Shown here one piece after another: positions 45,554-56,865 of a DNA stretch of 64,000 bases (the stretch's first letter is position 1; each line of letters begins with the position of its first letter). The stretch is from assembly GCF_964019385.1 (NCBI RefSeq), contig NC_088644.1, forward strand, positions 20,079,154 through 20,143,153, given 5' to 3'. This DNA comes from Sycon ciliatum (Eukaryota > Porifera > Calcarea > Leucosolenida > Sycettidae). A program made the position numbers and the translations under genes. The notes under the pieces were generated by a model. That model saw nothing but the letters and a program-made list of their open reading frames with translations. It ran no database searches and was not told the origin of the DNA.

Positions 45554-48500
45554 TGCCGTCAGATACGGATAGCGCCAGGCGTGACACAAACAAACACACA
45601 AACAAACAAATACCAAATTAAAGCTGTGTGGACCCTGGCTAGCGCCAGCCGTTACTGAAGTAACGTCTTCTGCATAGCTACGGGAATAATTAGCCGTTGA
45701 TCGTCTAGGTCTTTGAATGTTGATTGTGTTACTTTCTTTGTTGAATTCCGTTCCCTTCAGCCTTCTCGTTGTTCACGTTCAGTGCTTGCCTCATCCATAT
45801 ATGCATGTGCCACCGACACCACAGACTCAGCCCCAGCACTGCCGATGATAGATGTAGGTGGCGGTTCTGGGGGAGGCAACGGCAAAGACGGCGATGAGGG
45901 CATCACCTCATCACAGCGTCCACTTTGGTCTTGAGCTGAATGTTGTTGTGGTGTGTTATCTTGTGTTGTTATGGTGCATTGTGTTGTGGTGACAATATGC
46001 CCATTATCCGACTCCAAGGCTCTCGATACGGGTAATGGAGGCACTATTGCCGATGACGGCAATTGTGCTAATGATGGCTGTGGCCGAGGGTTCTTCGGTG
46101 GCCTGCCGCGTTTGGGCCGCAGTGCCCGTGCCGAGCCAGTCAGCATATGCAGTGGGACGTGCTGCTTGATACGTGCGTCCAGATGTTGAAGAGTCCTACC
46201 AACGTACCGACTACCGCATTGTCGGCACTCAAATTGGTATACCAATTTAGATGCAAGTTGGGTTGGTAGGACATCCTTCCTCACCGTGAACGCACGTACA
46301 GTTGTGAAAACGGGTACAAAATGTACCGCGTAGTATGTTTGCTGTACAATTTTCCGCACCACGCGACTCATGGATAATGAGAGGTTACCTTTCCAAGGGA
46401 GAGAAAGATATGTGGGACATTAGTCCGGGCCAAAACGTATTTCCTTTTTATGCAGCCTTTCGCTCACGAGTTCCTTCAATAGATCGGCGGGGTACCCGTC
46501 TTTAGAAAAACGGACTTTAGGAAGTCCAGTTCCTCAGCTAGTTTGGAAGAGGAGCAAATACGCTTTGCTCGATCCACCAAGTTACACACCAAATTCACCT
46601 TGTATTGGTACGCACAATACGAGTCAAACATTATGTACTGGCCGGTGAATGTAGGCTTTCTGTACACAGATGTTACGGTACCCTGACTAGACTTTTCCAC
46701 AAGGACGTCTAGAAAGGGAAGTTGGTTCGCTTGTTCGTGTTCACACGTAAAACGTATGGAAGGATGTAGGTCATTTAGAATACAAAGAAAGATTTCTTGA
46801 TCTTCAAGAGAATCAAACCAGGTGAAGGAATCCTCAACAAAACGAACGTACAATGCTGGCCACAACTGTTCTGCAATCAGTGACTCGCAGTAACCAACGA
46901 ACACTTTCGCTTATACTGGACCTAATAGAGAGCCCATGGCTACCCCATCAACCTGCCTGTACATAATGTCACCGAAGGAAAACTCCACACCAGTCGTCAC
47001 GAGCAACATCAGTTCACGGAACGCCGTCTCCGATATCCATGGCGTGTCAACTTCATCATTTCGGTACAACACATCTAGGCAAATATTGGTAGTATCTTCT
47101 AACGGGACGTTCGTGAACAGACTCACAACATCAAACGAGCACATATGCGCGGAGGCCGGAACCGGGTGGGAGCGAAGGACGTCAATGAATTCGAAGGTGT
47201 CTTTAACTGTATGTTTGCAATAGAACGTTTGCACGATGTCAAGCCAACCACACAACCATTTAGAGATATTATATTGCGGTGATGCAACCATGGATAATAT
47301 GGGGCGCAACGGACAGTTCGGTTTATGTATTTTTGGTAGCCCATAGAGACGTGGCCGGACGGAACCAATGGGCCGCATTTTGAAGAACTCTTCCTCCGAT
47401 ATCTGTTTACTTTCTTTTTAAAGTTTCTTGAGAAAACTATTCAACTTTTTCTCTACTCAACTGTGTTGTCATGAGTAGATACCGGACTGAGTTGGACAAA
47501 CTTACTCGTGTCCTCAAGGATGACCGCCATTTTCGTATTGTACTCTTGTGTGCTGATAATAACTGTAGCTCGACCCTTGTCTGGTCTTGTGATTCTAATA
47601 TCAATGTTGTTCGTAAGATGACGTCGAGCCTTAAGGTGTACTCTGGATAATGAAAATGTGCTTCGGTCTGGAGGTTTTTCGGCGTGTTCTTCGGCGATGG
47701 CTCTAAGATTAGCCGTACAGATAGCACGCTGATTTTCAGACACTGGTGTAAAATTCTTAATGAGCTTTTTGTGAACATTTCGAACTGCGTAAGAACTATT
47801 TCCTTTCTGTTGTTAGAAGGAGGAATACCAAACTCCGCTCCCCGGCACAGTAATTCCTTTTGCACAGGGGATAGTTTGGTGTTGGCCAGATTAATAATCG
47901 TGTCCATGTTGGGCTTAAAGGAGCCATACCGCTTTGCACGCAGCCATTTGATGTTTTTCTCGTACTTGGCGAGGAGTTTGACTTGCTGCTTGCTGTCATT
48001 CTCGGCCAGTAGTGTACTGAATCTGAGGTAGTCGTGATAGGAAAGGAACGAACGAGCCGAACTATACAGACGTTTAAATTGAGACTGAACAGAACATAAT
48101 GTGTCACTAGAGCGCGCAATGTCGTCTTTGAGGAATACTCTTTCTATTGCTAATGAGTGATATGCACGGGCTTTGTGCACCCGATTCTGGATGGAAGTAG
48201 GGCACACTCCATTTTCCTTACAGCGCTTCAAAAAGATAATATTATGTGAAATGTTTCTAGCCAAGTAGCGTTTGCGCAGAGCATCATTCAGGATTTCAAC
48301 CTGACTCTTATCTCCGTTTAAAATATGCAAATAATCGACGTGGAGACAACAATTTTATAATAGCAATAACGAGAACAAATTCTGCAGTCATTGCCACACT
48401 ACAACGAAGTCATGAAAGTTTACCAGAATTAATTTTCTTGTCACATTCATCAGTGGAAAGTCGTGACTGAAGAGTAACCATGCTGAACAATGATCAAATA

Positions 48501-48676
48501 TACATTCAATGATGTGTTACGAGAACAAAATACAGTGCCAAAATAGAATGAGGGAAGGCGAGACAATAGAAGTGAAGTGAGAGCTAATTATAACGCTAAA
48601 ACTGTGTAGTGAGACAAACAATTTTAATGCAACTACATGTTTCTTCTGCTCACGGTATGCTAGTCAGTTGAAAGTA

Positions 48677-49237
48677 CAGTCAAATCTGCTGTTAGCGACC
48701 TCTGCTGTAGGCGACCATCTACCGTTAGCGACCGATTTTCCGTGCACCGACGGTTTCACATACAAACTGATCTGTCCAGAGCGACCATCTGCTGTGCGCG
48801 ACCAGCGACCGCGATTTCATGCACGGTGGCTGCATTCAAATCTGCTGTAAGCGACCGCGACCCAGGTTCAGTAAGGACTAAGGTGCGAAACTGTACTTGC
48901 CAGTGCGCTGTCAACTGCAAAGTGTGAAAATGCGCTGTCTTGCAAGTGCGATCGACTGGCGCCTAGCCTGTACTGAGGCTGTGCTGTAGCTCTAGCTCTC
49001 AAGTCCAGGCAGTGTCGATCTACTGCCATATCGCATACGCGTACTATACGGGTATGGTCGTCGTTGAATATCCAATAAAAATGATATTAAAAATCACATT
49101 ATTCTCGTCGATTTGAGTACATGGAAGCATATACCTGGTATGCCGGATTTACCATACATCTGCCGTAGGAGACCATCTGCCGTAAGCGACCGCTTTTTCT
49201 TGCACCAAGGGGCGGTCGCTTACGACAGATTTGACTG
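48677..49237. mobile_element. TA-flanked TIR element (pogo/mariner-like MITE)
   Basis: Ends CAGTCAAATCTGCTGTTAGC and GCTTACGACAGATTTGACTG, flanked by TA on both sides; 561 bp. It contains several internal (TA)AGCGACC words. No transposase. It is inserted in the inverted terminal copy of the Penelope-like element. Confidence 0.82.
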
Positions 49238-49975
49238 TACTTTGTTCTCGTAACACATCATTGAATGTATATTTAATCATTGTTCAGCATGGTTACTCTT
49301 CAGTGACGACTTTCCACTGAATGTGACAAGAAAATTAATTCTGGTAAACTTTCATGACTTCGTTGTAGTGTGGCGATGACTGCAGAATTTGTTCTCTTTA
49401 TTGCTATTATAAAATTGTTGTCTCCACGTCGATTATGTGCATAGTTATGGTATTCTTTTTGTTATGTTGTGTGTAATGCCCAGACATGTCAACAAGCATG
49501 AAGAGCAACTCAACAGCAATGTCATCAACTGACGGTTATGGTGAGTGACTAAGAAATAACTCGTGATGGAGCTCACATTGATAGAAAATTAGAAATCTCA
49601 AAACAAGCGACCTGTGTCGGAGAAAAAAATAAAAATAATGAAAATAATTCGAAAGCATGTGAACAGTGTTCAGTTATTCGCCTGGCACTGAGAATACAGT
49701 GTGACCAGCCAGTCTACTGAATGGTGCTGAAAGGGCACAAAGCCTTTCAGCTGGTCAGTGAAAAGGCTGTGCGGTGTGACCACGGCCGTACGCAGAGGTT
49801 GTCCTTTCGGAAAATAATTCTATACTTGTATATACTGCCTTGCACATTTGTGCATTGAGCACTATGCTTCGAGCTGACTCGACCGGCCTTGTTTGTGTTA
49901 AAATTCTATACTGGGATATTCTTAAGTTTGAGGGAGCTGAATTGGGAAATTTTACTAATGTACGAAGAAAAACTT

Positions 49976-50053
49976 GACTGCCACCTCTAGAACCCAAACC
50001 ACGGACCCTCGCTTGTAGCCAGTGATGCTCGACCATTACGCGATGGTGCAGTC
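49976..50053 (-). mobile_element. tRNA-derived SINE head
   Basis: Acceptor-like ends GACTGCACC / GGTGGCAGTC pair perfectly over six bases. There is an A-box-like ATCGCGTAATGGTCGAGC and a weak B-box. The downstream CAAGTTTTTCTTC is shared with the copy at 19373. Confidence 0.5.
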
Positions 50054-51013
50054 GTCATCCTAGCAGCGACCGTTCAAAATTTCCTTCAGACTTCGTAACG
50101 CACACTTCCCTCGAGTCCACACAGGCTGGTAGGTCGCAGCTCCCACTGTAACCATGGTAACCCACACACGTATAACCTACAGGAGTGTCGGAATGTAGAC
50201 TAGGTTGGTACGGTCAGCTACCTGAACAAATTACTCGTGGGGTTGGGGTGGTTCCTCTGAAAAATTTGCATATTTAGAGCCAGAATCAGCTCATTTAATT
50301 GATTCCCGGGGTATCTGGGGCGAAAAGTGGTAAGTTGCTCAAGACCGTAGTGACCGTAGCGTGTACGACACCTGAACTAACATAGCGCACGGGGATCCCA
50401 ATGCCTGACATAGTCAGGAGTTTGAAGGAGTTGAAACGGGAAAAGTCTGAAAATTGAACCAGAGGTGTACTAAACGATGCTTGTGTGATTGTTGAGGAAA
50501 CGGTTGAAAACGGATCACTCAGAGCTAGAGAATGCCCAATCGCAATTCCAGAGAGCAAGAAGACTATATTCAATTCATACAAAGCTCTAGACTGCAAGCC
50601 ACACTGTACTTACGATGGCTGGGGTGGTAAAACGTTGTAGTGATAGCTTGAATAGCCGGACATCGGTCCTACTGGTAGGCATCATACACAGACATGCTGC
50701 ACGGGCTCTGTTCTAGCATTCATTTTTACAGTGGCTTCCCCAAGAAGGAATCACCATAAATATTTTATGAAATGCGAGAGCATTTGACATGATGCTTCAG
50801 TCCGTAAGAATGGAGCTTCTCAACTCCACATCAGAACATCAATACTATCTGCAGTAGCGGACTTGGTTAAGAAGTATGTACATGGGTAGTAGAAGCCGGA
50901 ATATAACGATTTTTAATGAAATTGTGGCAAGGTCACCTTATTCTTCATTCCCATGCTGTACAGAGCCAATGAAGCCTTCTTCTGGTCCAGGAGACGTTTC
51001 TTTCTCTTGACCA
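50054..51013. other. No gene recognised
   Basis: Non-coding as far as I can see. A 100-residue minus ORF at 50295-50597 has no recognisable family. Confidence 0.4.
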
Positions 51014-51222
51014 ATCTCTTGTAGATTTTGATGTCTCATCTCTTGTAGATTTTGATGTCTCATCTCTTGTAGATTTTGATGTCTCATCTCTTGTAGATTT
51101 TGATGTCTCATCTCTTGTAGATTTTGATGTCTCATCTCTTGTAGATTTTGATGTCTCATCTCTTGTAGATTTTGATGTCTCATCTCTTGTAGATTTTGAT
51201 GTCTCATCTCTTGTAGATTTTG
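51014..51222. repeat. 24-bp minisatellite, about 8.7 copies
   Basis: Unit ATCTCTTGTAGATTTTGATG followed by TCTC. The unit length is a multiple of three, so two minus-strand frames stay open (MRHQNLQE or STRDETSK repeated). I treat these as repeat artefacts because no gene context is present. Confidence 0.9.
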
Positions 51223-51710
51223 GTCCTACCAGCCAGTTTTCGGTGTTGAATAATTGGGGTGATTCAAGAGCGTCCTGCTCGGGTGGGAAACGAAGCATAT
51301 CTCGCATTCCTTCATGCATAATAGCTGGGTGAGCATGTTGCTGCATGCACTACATCATAATAGTGAAATCGCTCCTTTCTCTTTACTCTACTCGCCCTGG
51401 AGCAGCTGCTTCACATGGGAAAGTAATTTCCATCCGTCCGTCGACGAGCTTTGGAGATTCTAGAACAAGGCGCTGCTCGTTCTTGTCAGAGCTCTGCGAC
51501 TTTGACAATGCTCCGCTTATGTCGTGACTGGCAAGAAGGGACTGAATGAAGGACACCTCGTCCTGAACTGAATCCTATTGGGCCTCCGCTTTCTTTTGAT
51601 TGTAGGTTCTTAGGGATGCCCGGGGAGCCCGCGATACCTAGCAAGGAGCATATGAGTATTGCACGGCGTTCAGGATGGTCTTCGCAACAGAAACCACCCG
51701 TGGCCTGTAC

Positions 51711-51830
51711 TTGATTACTTGATTACTTGATTACTTGATTACTTGATTACTTGATTACTTGATTACTTGATTACTTGATTACTTGATTACTTGATTACTT
51801 GATTACTTGATTACTTGATTACTTGATTAC
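51711..51830. repeat. 8-bp tandem repeat (TTGATTAC)15
   Basis: Fifteen uninterrupted units. Confidence 0.95.
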
Positions 51831-52121
51831 TGATTAAACATTGAATGCTCTGTACATGTATCATGTGTCCGTAAACAAACAAAACAAAGGTCCTGTGTAT
51901 GCCAGTGTGCCAGTGCTGATTGGTCCGGCACCTCCCCCCCCCCCCCCCCCGGCCCCCTGCGCGAATCCCTTCTATGGCTATGGCTACATTCATCTGTAGT
52001 GCTTGATGTGAAACTTGTTATGTAGTTCATGTAATTAGTAATTTCCTGATGTTTCACTGTGTGTTGTTGCCTTCTCTGCTTGGCGTCACTGCCTAGGTAG
52101 CATGTCTGGAGCTATTTTCCA

Positions 52122-52215
52122 GTGTAGTCCCAGTCCTTGACAGCATGCTAGCATGGTGCCATACCTCTGTGTAGTCCCAGTCCTTGACAGCATGCTAGCA
52201 TGGTGCCATACCTCT
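52122..52215. repeat. Tandem duplication of 47 bp
   Basis: Two adjacent copies starting GTGTAGTCCCAGTCCTTGAC at 52122 and 52169. Confidence 0.9.
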
Positions 52216-52377
52216 TAGATTCAGCGCATTGCAGCAGTGTCACCAGCCACTTTGCTGGCTCTGGGATCCTGTCTGCCACACCGAGGAGGGTGCTTTCAAT
52301 GTTGCCATGATCATGGGTGATCAACCACAGTGCGTGATCTCTGGTAAGCAGCTTGTTCTGTTTCATGTCACACTATA

Positions 52378-52472
52378 ACCAGGCAGGCAGGCATTGTGGG
52401 ATGGTCTAAGACCATGATTGAGAAACAGAGGGTACCAGGTTCAAGTCCTGCTTGGAAGCGGAAGGATTTTTT
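52378..52472 (+). mobile_element. tRNA-like (SINE-head) sequence
   Basis: CCAGGCAGG near the start pairs with CCTGCTTGG near the end. An A-box-like ATGGTCTAAGACC and a B-box-like GGTTCAAGTCC are spaced as in a tRNA. The downstream sequence is unrelated to the other SINE heads here. Confidence 0.4.
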
Positions 52473-52677
52473 CCAGCCGTGCTGCGACCCACAGTGGGGA
52501 CTCGTGGCCTGGAACAAGGGTAACATGGATGCAGCTAGGTACAGGAAAATCCTGTTGCAGAGTACAACTAAGTGTGTGCGGTGTGAGAACCTTAGTGTAC
52601 TCGTACTAAGTGCAGGTAACACTTTGCACGTTCTGTGTAGAGCCCGCATCCGCTTGAAGGTAAACTGTGTGTGGTTT

Positions 52678-52680
<3 letters not shown>

Positions 52681-52736
<56 letters not shown>
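52681..52736. repeat. (TG)n microsatellite
   Basis: About 56 bp of TG. Confidence 0.95.
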
Positions 52737-52737
<1 letters not shown>

Positions 52738-52739
52738 TG

Positions 52740-54125
52740 TGTAGGGTGCGGGTCGTATGACCTGACCAACACGATTGTGGGGTGCTCTCGTGCTGCTTTA
52801 CGGTAATATTTTCTCTCGAAAATGCAGCATTCATAAAATTTAATGATGTAGTTTGATCGTGATTTGAAATTGATCTCTGTTTTCTTTATTCTTTGCCTTC
52901 AGGCAGGTTGTGACGTTCAGACATTTTAGTAGCACTGCAGTCTGGGTGTCTGGGTAACTATCAGCACAACAATACAGCATGCCACTAAAACCGGAGTACT
53001 CTTGGAACAGAAGAACAAATGTTGCCGTGCTGTGCTTCAAGTGACTGGTGAGTCCTATTTGAGCTTACTTTGCGTCACCATGATCACTGTTCGATGAGGT
53101 GATCATTTAGCCATTAGGGTGCAGCTCTGCCACATGACTCCTCGCACCAAGTGGCTTCTTATTGCTGGTCTATGACCTTTGAGCTAGGTTACAATTCTCA
53201 CTGTTTCGAGCGGTGAGGTATAGACACGTAGCTTATGGATATGCACTAAATGCAAACTGCTCACAGGAATTAGTCCGAGGCTTAAAAAACCCCAAGGTTG
53301 TTGTGGCAGTACTCTTTTCTCTTTCATTTGAAACAGAGGTTCGAGAGGTAGAAGAGCTTTGACCTTCACGTAAATTCCAAAAAGCCAGATGGTTTGTTGA
53401 TGTGAACCATAATTAATTTATTTCAAACCAGCCCACTGCTCCGTTTTTCTGTGTCCAGCTCTTTCAAAATTCAAAATGCTGACCTTGAATTTTGAGACTT
53501 TTGACTGTTCTTCAGCACAAACTTCACAGCTAGTCTACTTCTAGTGTGAGACCAGGGGGAATTTTAAATGGGTATACAGGGTTCTAGCCAAAGGGGGGGG
53601 GGGGGGCACAGCCCCCCCCTCTGTTTGCGCCCCCTCCCCCTGTGAAAAAATGCAGCCCCCTACTCATTTTCCGATTTTTGTGTTTTGTCATGCCATTCAA
53701 CAATAATGCAGTCGATAGTCTGTACTAGAGGGTTCGTAAAGGCACATTTGTCTGAGGTGAAGTCTGGGGTGAAGTGAGCAGTAGCTACGTGTCATTTGAC
53801 CTACAGACAGGACACCACCTCCACAGCACCACAACGAAAGGACGAGGTGGTGGGGCGCTTTCTTGTGGTACTTTATGGTGCTAGCATTCAGTACTGCACG
53901 GTACTAGTGTTGTACACGTGGCTGCCCTAGTGTCTCTTCGTTGTACACGCGGTTGCGCGTGTAGCTCTTTGACGTACATGCTTTAGTGTCTCTTTGTTGT
54001 ACATGCAATTTTCATGTTGAACTACAGGTGACTTGCCATGTCCCATAATTAGTTTCATGCAGTAAAAAGTCTCTTCCGATCTCTGTATTTAGGGCGCGTT
54101 CGAATTGTCACTCTTTGACTTTTCG
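52740..54125. other. No gene recognised; G/C homopolymer hairpin
   Basis: Near 53599-53627 a long G run is followed by a C run, typical of the ends of CCCCCT-rich MITEs, but boundaries are not clear. Confidence 0.4.
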
Positions 54126-54185
54126 AGGAGCTTCGTTTTTCTGAAGAGGTGGCCTTATTGGCCTCTTCAGAAAAACGAAGCTCCT
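54126..54185. repeat. 24-bp inverted repeat (hairpin)
   Basis: AGGAGCTTCGTTTTTCTGAA plus GAGG (54126-54149) pairs exactly with 54162-54185, leaving a 12-nt loop that itself contains GGCC..GGCC. It is followed by three ACTCC(T/C)(T/C)GAA repeats. Confidence 0.9.
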
Positions 54186-54299
54186 TGAAACTCCTTGAAA
54201 CTCCTCGAAACTCATCCGATGGGAAGGTGGATTAGTTTCGAAGAGTTTGGAATAGCTACATCACGTAGTACGTGGAGATAGTCGATCTGATCGGACGTC

Positions 54300-55135
54300 A
54301 TCATCGCCATGATAATTCCACTGAAAAACTCCTGTGTATACGCCTTAAAAGGTTTTCTGGTATCCAAACTTCCTGTTCCAGAATGTCTTCTTGCTCGTGG
54401 TCTTGAAGTGCCTCCCATCTGCTTTGAGAGAGCTTCAGCAACTTCCAGGAAAGGTAGGTTCGTGACTGACGTTTAATAGAATACCGCCAATGCCACGACG
54501 CCAGCCAAAGCAGGTAACATGTCAAGTAGTATGGTGACAGGACAAGATGTATCCATAGGATATTCCACGGACTAGGTTTACTATAGCCACCACGAATGTC
54601 TAAGCTCTCCTCAACAACTTTCCTTAGAACAGCCTCTTCGTCTTGTCTGATCTCGTCCTTTGACTTTTTCCCCTTGCGAATATTGTCCAAAAGTAAAAGC
54701 CCCTGTTCTGTCGCACGCTGCTTTGCCTTGTTACGATACTGTGGGTGACACGGGCGTACTTGATCGCTTCATTGTATCTCTGCCAACCATTCAAGTACTG
54801 AAGAATTGAAATGATGGTGATGGATACGGCCACAACAACACGCAAGTCTACCTTGGGTGCAACACGATGGTGGTGCTGTACTGATACACATTGTCGTACA
54901 TTTCCTCAGGATGATCCAACATGTAGTCCGATAGTCGGTACGCGATTCCTCATCTCACAAGATTTCATAGGCATAGGCATTGGCTAAGCGCTGAAAGACT
55001 TCTTCGGCATTGCTGTCCTTGTTCTTATTCGGATGATACTTGCGGACTAGTGATCGGTACGATTTGCGGACTTCAGATGAGGTTGCATCTCATGTGAGCA
55101 CCAGTACATCAAAGCAATTGTCTCGCCCAGTGAAG
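54300..55135 (-). pseudogene. DNAJC25: DNAJC25-like processed pseudogene
   Basis: The minus strand carries a collinear but broken copy of a DnaJ subfamily C member 25-like protein. The J-domain piece is at about 55090-54960: SYRSLVRKYHPNKNKD (HPN in place of the catalytic HPD), then NAEEVFQRLANAYAYEIL and a TGA stop where an Arg is expected. After a frameshift come MLDHPEEMYDN and, after another, LRVVVAVSITIISILQYLNG, a membrane segment. After a third come LLLLDNIRKGKKSKDEIRQ and VVEESLDIRGGYSKP plus a second membrane segment. At least three frameshifts, one stop, the HPN change and no introns point to an old retrocopy. The family is an ER-membrane co-chaperone; this copy cannot be functional. 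Confidence 0.8.
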
Positions 55136-55273
55136 TCTTGATGACCAACACCAGAGGACAAAGAGGAAAGGACTTTCAAATCTGTCGTTATGCCGGCAAA
55201 TGTGCGCTGCCGGACCGGAAGCCGGTAGTAGGTACCCTTGTCCTCCAAAAACACTACAAAACAAGTAGCTACA

Positions 55274-55360
55274 GAGCTAGCACTCAGTCGGTAGAGCATG
55301 AGACTCTTAATCTCAGGGTCAATCTCAGGGTCGTGGGTTCGAGCCCCACGTTGGGCGCCA
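55274..55360 (+). pseudogene. tRNA-Lys(CTT)-like sequence including 3' CCA
   Basis: The D-arm (CTCAGTCGGTAGAGCATGAG), the CTT anticodon loop (ACTCTTAATCT), the T-arm (GTGGGTTCGAGCCCCAC) and TTGGGCG match animal tRNA-Lys, followed directly by CCA (55358-55360). The 5' acceptor strand is missing, two bases are inserted near the D-arm, and TCTCAGGGTCAA is duplicated. Eukaryotic tRNA genes do not encode CCA, so this is not a normal gene. On the minus strand it equals an extended retroelement primer-binding site, two bases after an LTR-like CA end. Confidence 0.72.
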
Positions 55361-55362
55361 AA

Positions 55363-55740
55363 TGTCGTCTAGCCCAATTGACGAACTGTTACTATTACTC
55401 TCCTCGCCACGCCACACAACAAAAGACTAGTACAAATTGAGAGAGAGAGAGAGAGCTTATTCTTCGATTTGACTTCACGCGGCGACTGGAGAACTCATAT
55501 CAGACAACTAACACTGACAACGAACGACTGACACTGAGACAAGACAACAGAATATAATTATAGTGAAGGTGTACAACGGGGACAAGACGAGCAAGTGTGT
55601 ACACAACGGGGACAGAAGACGGTGCAGCCGCATGTACGCAGGAGTCAAAAACAGCGCAGCAGCAGCATGTACCACGACTCAGCAGCATGTACAACAAAGA
55701 GACAGCATGTACGACAAAGAGCTACACGTGCAACCGCATG
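55363..55740 (-). mobile_element. LTR-like sequence adjoining the tRNA-Lys-like segment
   Basis: On the minus strand, sequence ending CTAGACGACA is followed by TT and then TGGCGCCCAACGTGGGG, the layout LTR / short gap / primer-binding site. The other LTR boundary is not determined and may lie beyond the MITE at 55743-56198. No coding sequence is seen. Confidence 0.4.
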
Positions 55741-55742
55741 TA

Positions 55743-56198
55743 CAGGTGGAATCCTGATAATTCGAATATGGCTTAATTCGAACATACCGCTTAATTAGAA
55801 GTTTTTCCAGAACCGATTTCTATCAATACGATTCCCACATAAACAATTATGATAATTCAAACCTCGAACTGGACATGTACGGTTAATTAGAAGTCCCACA
55901 GATTCCACTTACATAGAAAATGTGTGGGATTTGTGCTGATAATTCGAAGTTAGCAAAGTGTAATTCGAAGTTCACTGTTCACTGTACTGGTCAGTTCAGT
56001 TTGCAGGAGCAGGCTGTGCCAGTCAGTTCAGTGTCCGTAAAATTTGTGTCTAAGGTCCATAGCGCAACTCTGCGTGCCCATGAGAGCATTTTGACATACA
56101 TTATTGAGTTGTGGGTTCATGTTTGGATAATTAGAATGTCCGGATAATTAGAAGTTTTTCCTGGCATTTTGAGGTTTGAATTATCAGGATTTCACCTG
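55743..56198. mobile_element. pogo-type MITE with TA duplication
   Basis: Ends CAGGTGGAATCCTGATAATT and AATTATCAGGATTTCACCTG, flanked by TA; 456 bp. It contains several repeats of (GA)TAATTAGAAGT and TAATTCGAA. No transposase. Confidence 0.88.
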
Positions 56199-56550
56199 TA
56201 CAACAACGAGACACTAGCGCAGCCACATGTACAACACTAGTATTCAAGGTTAGTACCGGCTTGTGTGAACCTTTCTCAATGTGAACATTCCTGGATAAAA
56301 TGTATTCATCGGTGCCTAACATTGCTGTACAACTATTGATGCTCTGCTCTTCAGGATAACACACTACATTGGAATGGAGGATGAAGCAACACGTAGTCAC
56401 ACGTATTCCACGTCATTTGGGTTATATTGAACCGACAATCATCATTGGGTGGCATGTCTGATACTAGTCAATTATCTTTTTCCCCAAGTAACTCCATGCA
56501 CCGAGTGAGTAGCAACTACTTTTGATGCAGTTCCGGTGAAGTCCATATAA

Positions 56551-56865
56551 GGAGCCGTCCATAATCAATCTTTCACACAAAACGAAAAACGGGTGGGTAG
56601 GTGAAGGAGAATTTCGTTACGAAAAATATTGATAAGAATTGTGAGTTGAGCTCCCATGTCGGGAGCAACATACAAATGCCCAAGTATCGCCGAAGTTGCA
56701 CCAACCTCTTTCACAAAAATGTTGATAGCTGAAACATCCACAAACATCCAACATCCATTCTAGCCATTCTAGCTGTCAAGTCAATATATTTTTCGTCCAG
56801 GAGGGTGGGTGGGTCATAGCTAAACTTTCGTTTCGTGAAAATAGTCGATAATTCCGGATGGTCTC
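56551..56865. mobile_element. Second, diverged TAA-flanked MITE
   Basis: Ends GGAGCCGTCCATAATCAATC and GATAATTCCGGATGGTCTC, flanked by TAA at 56548-56550 and 56866-56868. The ends, the internal GGGTGGG(T) and the TTTCGTTTCGTGAAAA words match the element at 1551-1810. Confidence 0.68.

Larger units (their letters stand above)
44563..48330 (-). pseudogene. Penelope-like reverse transcriptase with GIY-YIG endonuclease, decayed
   Basis: Segments in order on the minus strand: N-terminal region from 48330; the block ITRPDKGRATVIISTQEY (about 47600); the RT core with RPRLYGLPKIHKPNCPLRPI, CSFDVVSLFTNVPLED and YRQVDGVAMGSLLGPV (47378-46914). An in-frame TAA comes right after GPV. Then YVRFVEDSF, LPFLDVLVEK and VYRKPTFTGQY (46850-46660). 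Next, in other frames, LPWKGNLSLSMSRVVRKIV and the GIY-YIG-like LVYQFECRQCGSRYVGRT (about 46270), with an RPKRGRPPKNPRP basic linker. The C-terminal tail with LHLLSHPKCLQVYDDLSFSVL and CIRLHKPDLCKQKKHV lies at 44780-44570, separated by a 430 bp palindromic insertion. At least two frameshifts and several stops are visible, so it is inactive. Confidence 0.85.
44205..49435 (-). mobile_element. Penelope-like element with direct and inverted terminal copies
   Basis: The coding remnant is at 48330-44563 (minus). The 3' end segment 44215-44660 is repeated in the same orientation at 48345-48650, just upstream of the ORF, and in inverted orientation within about 48654-48674 plus 49240-49435. Direct plus inverted partial copies (pLTR) are characteristic of Penelope-like elements. 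A separate MITE sits inside the inverted part. Confidence 0.82.

Noticed and set aside
51014-51346. A repeat protein on the minus strand (STRDETSK or MRHQNLQE units)
   Set aside because: Best explained by a 24-bp minisatellite; no splice, start or homology support.
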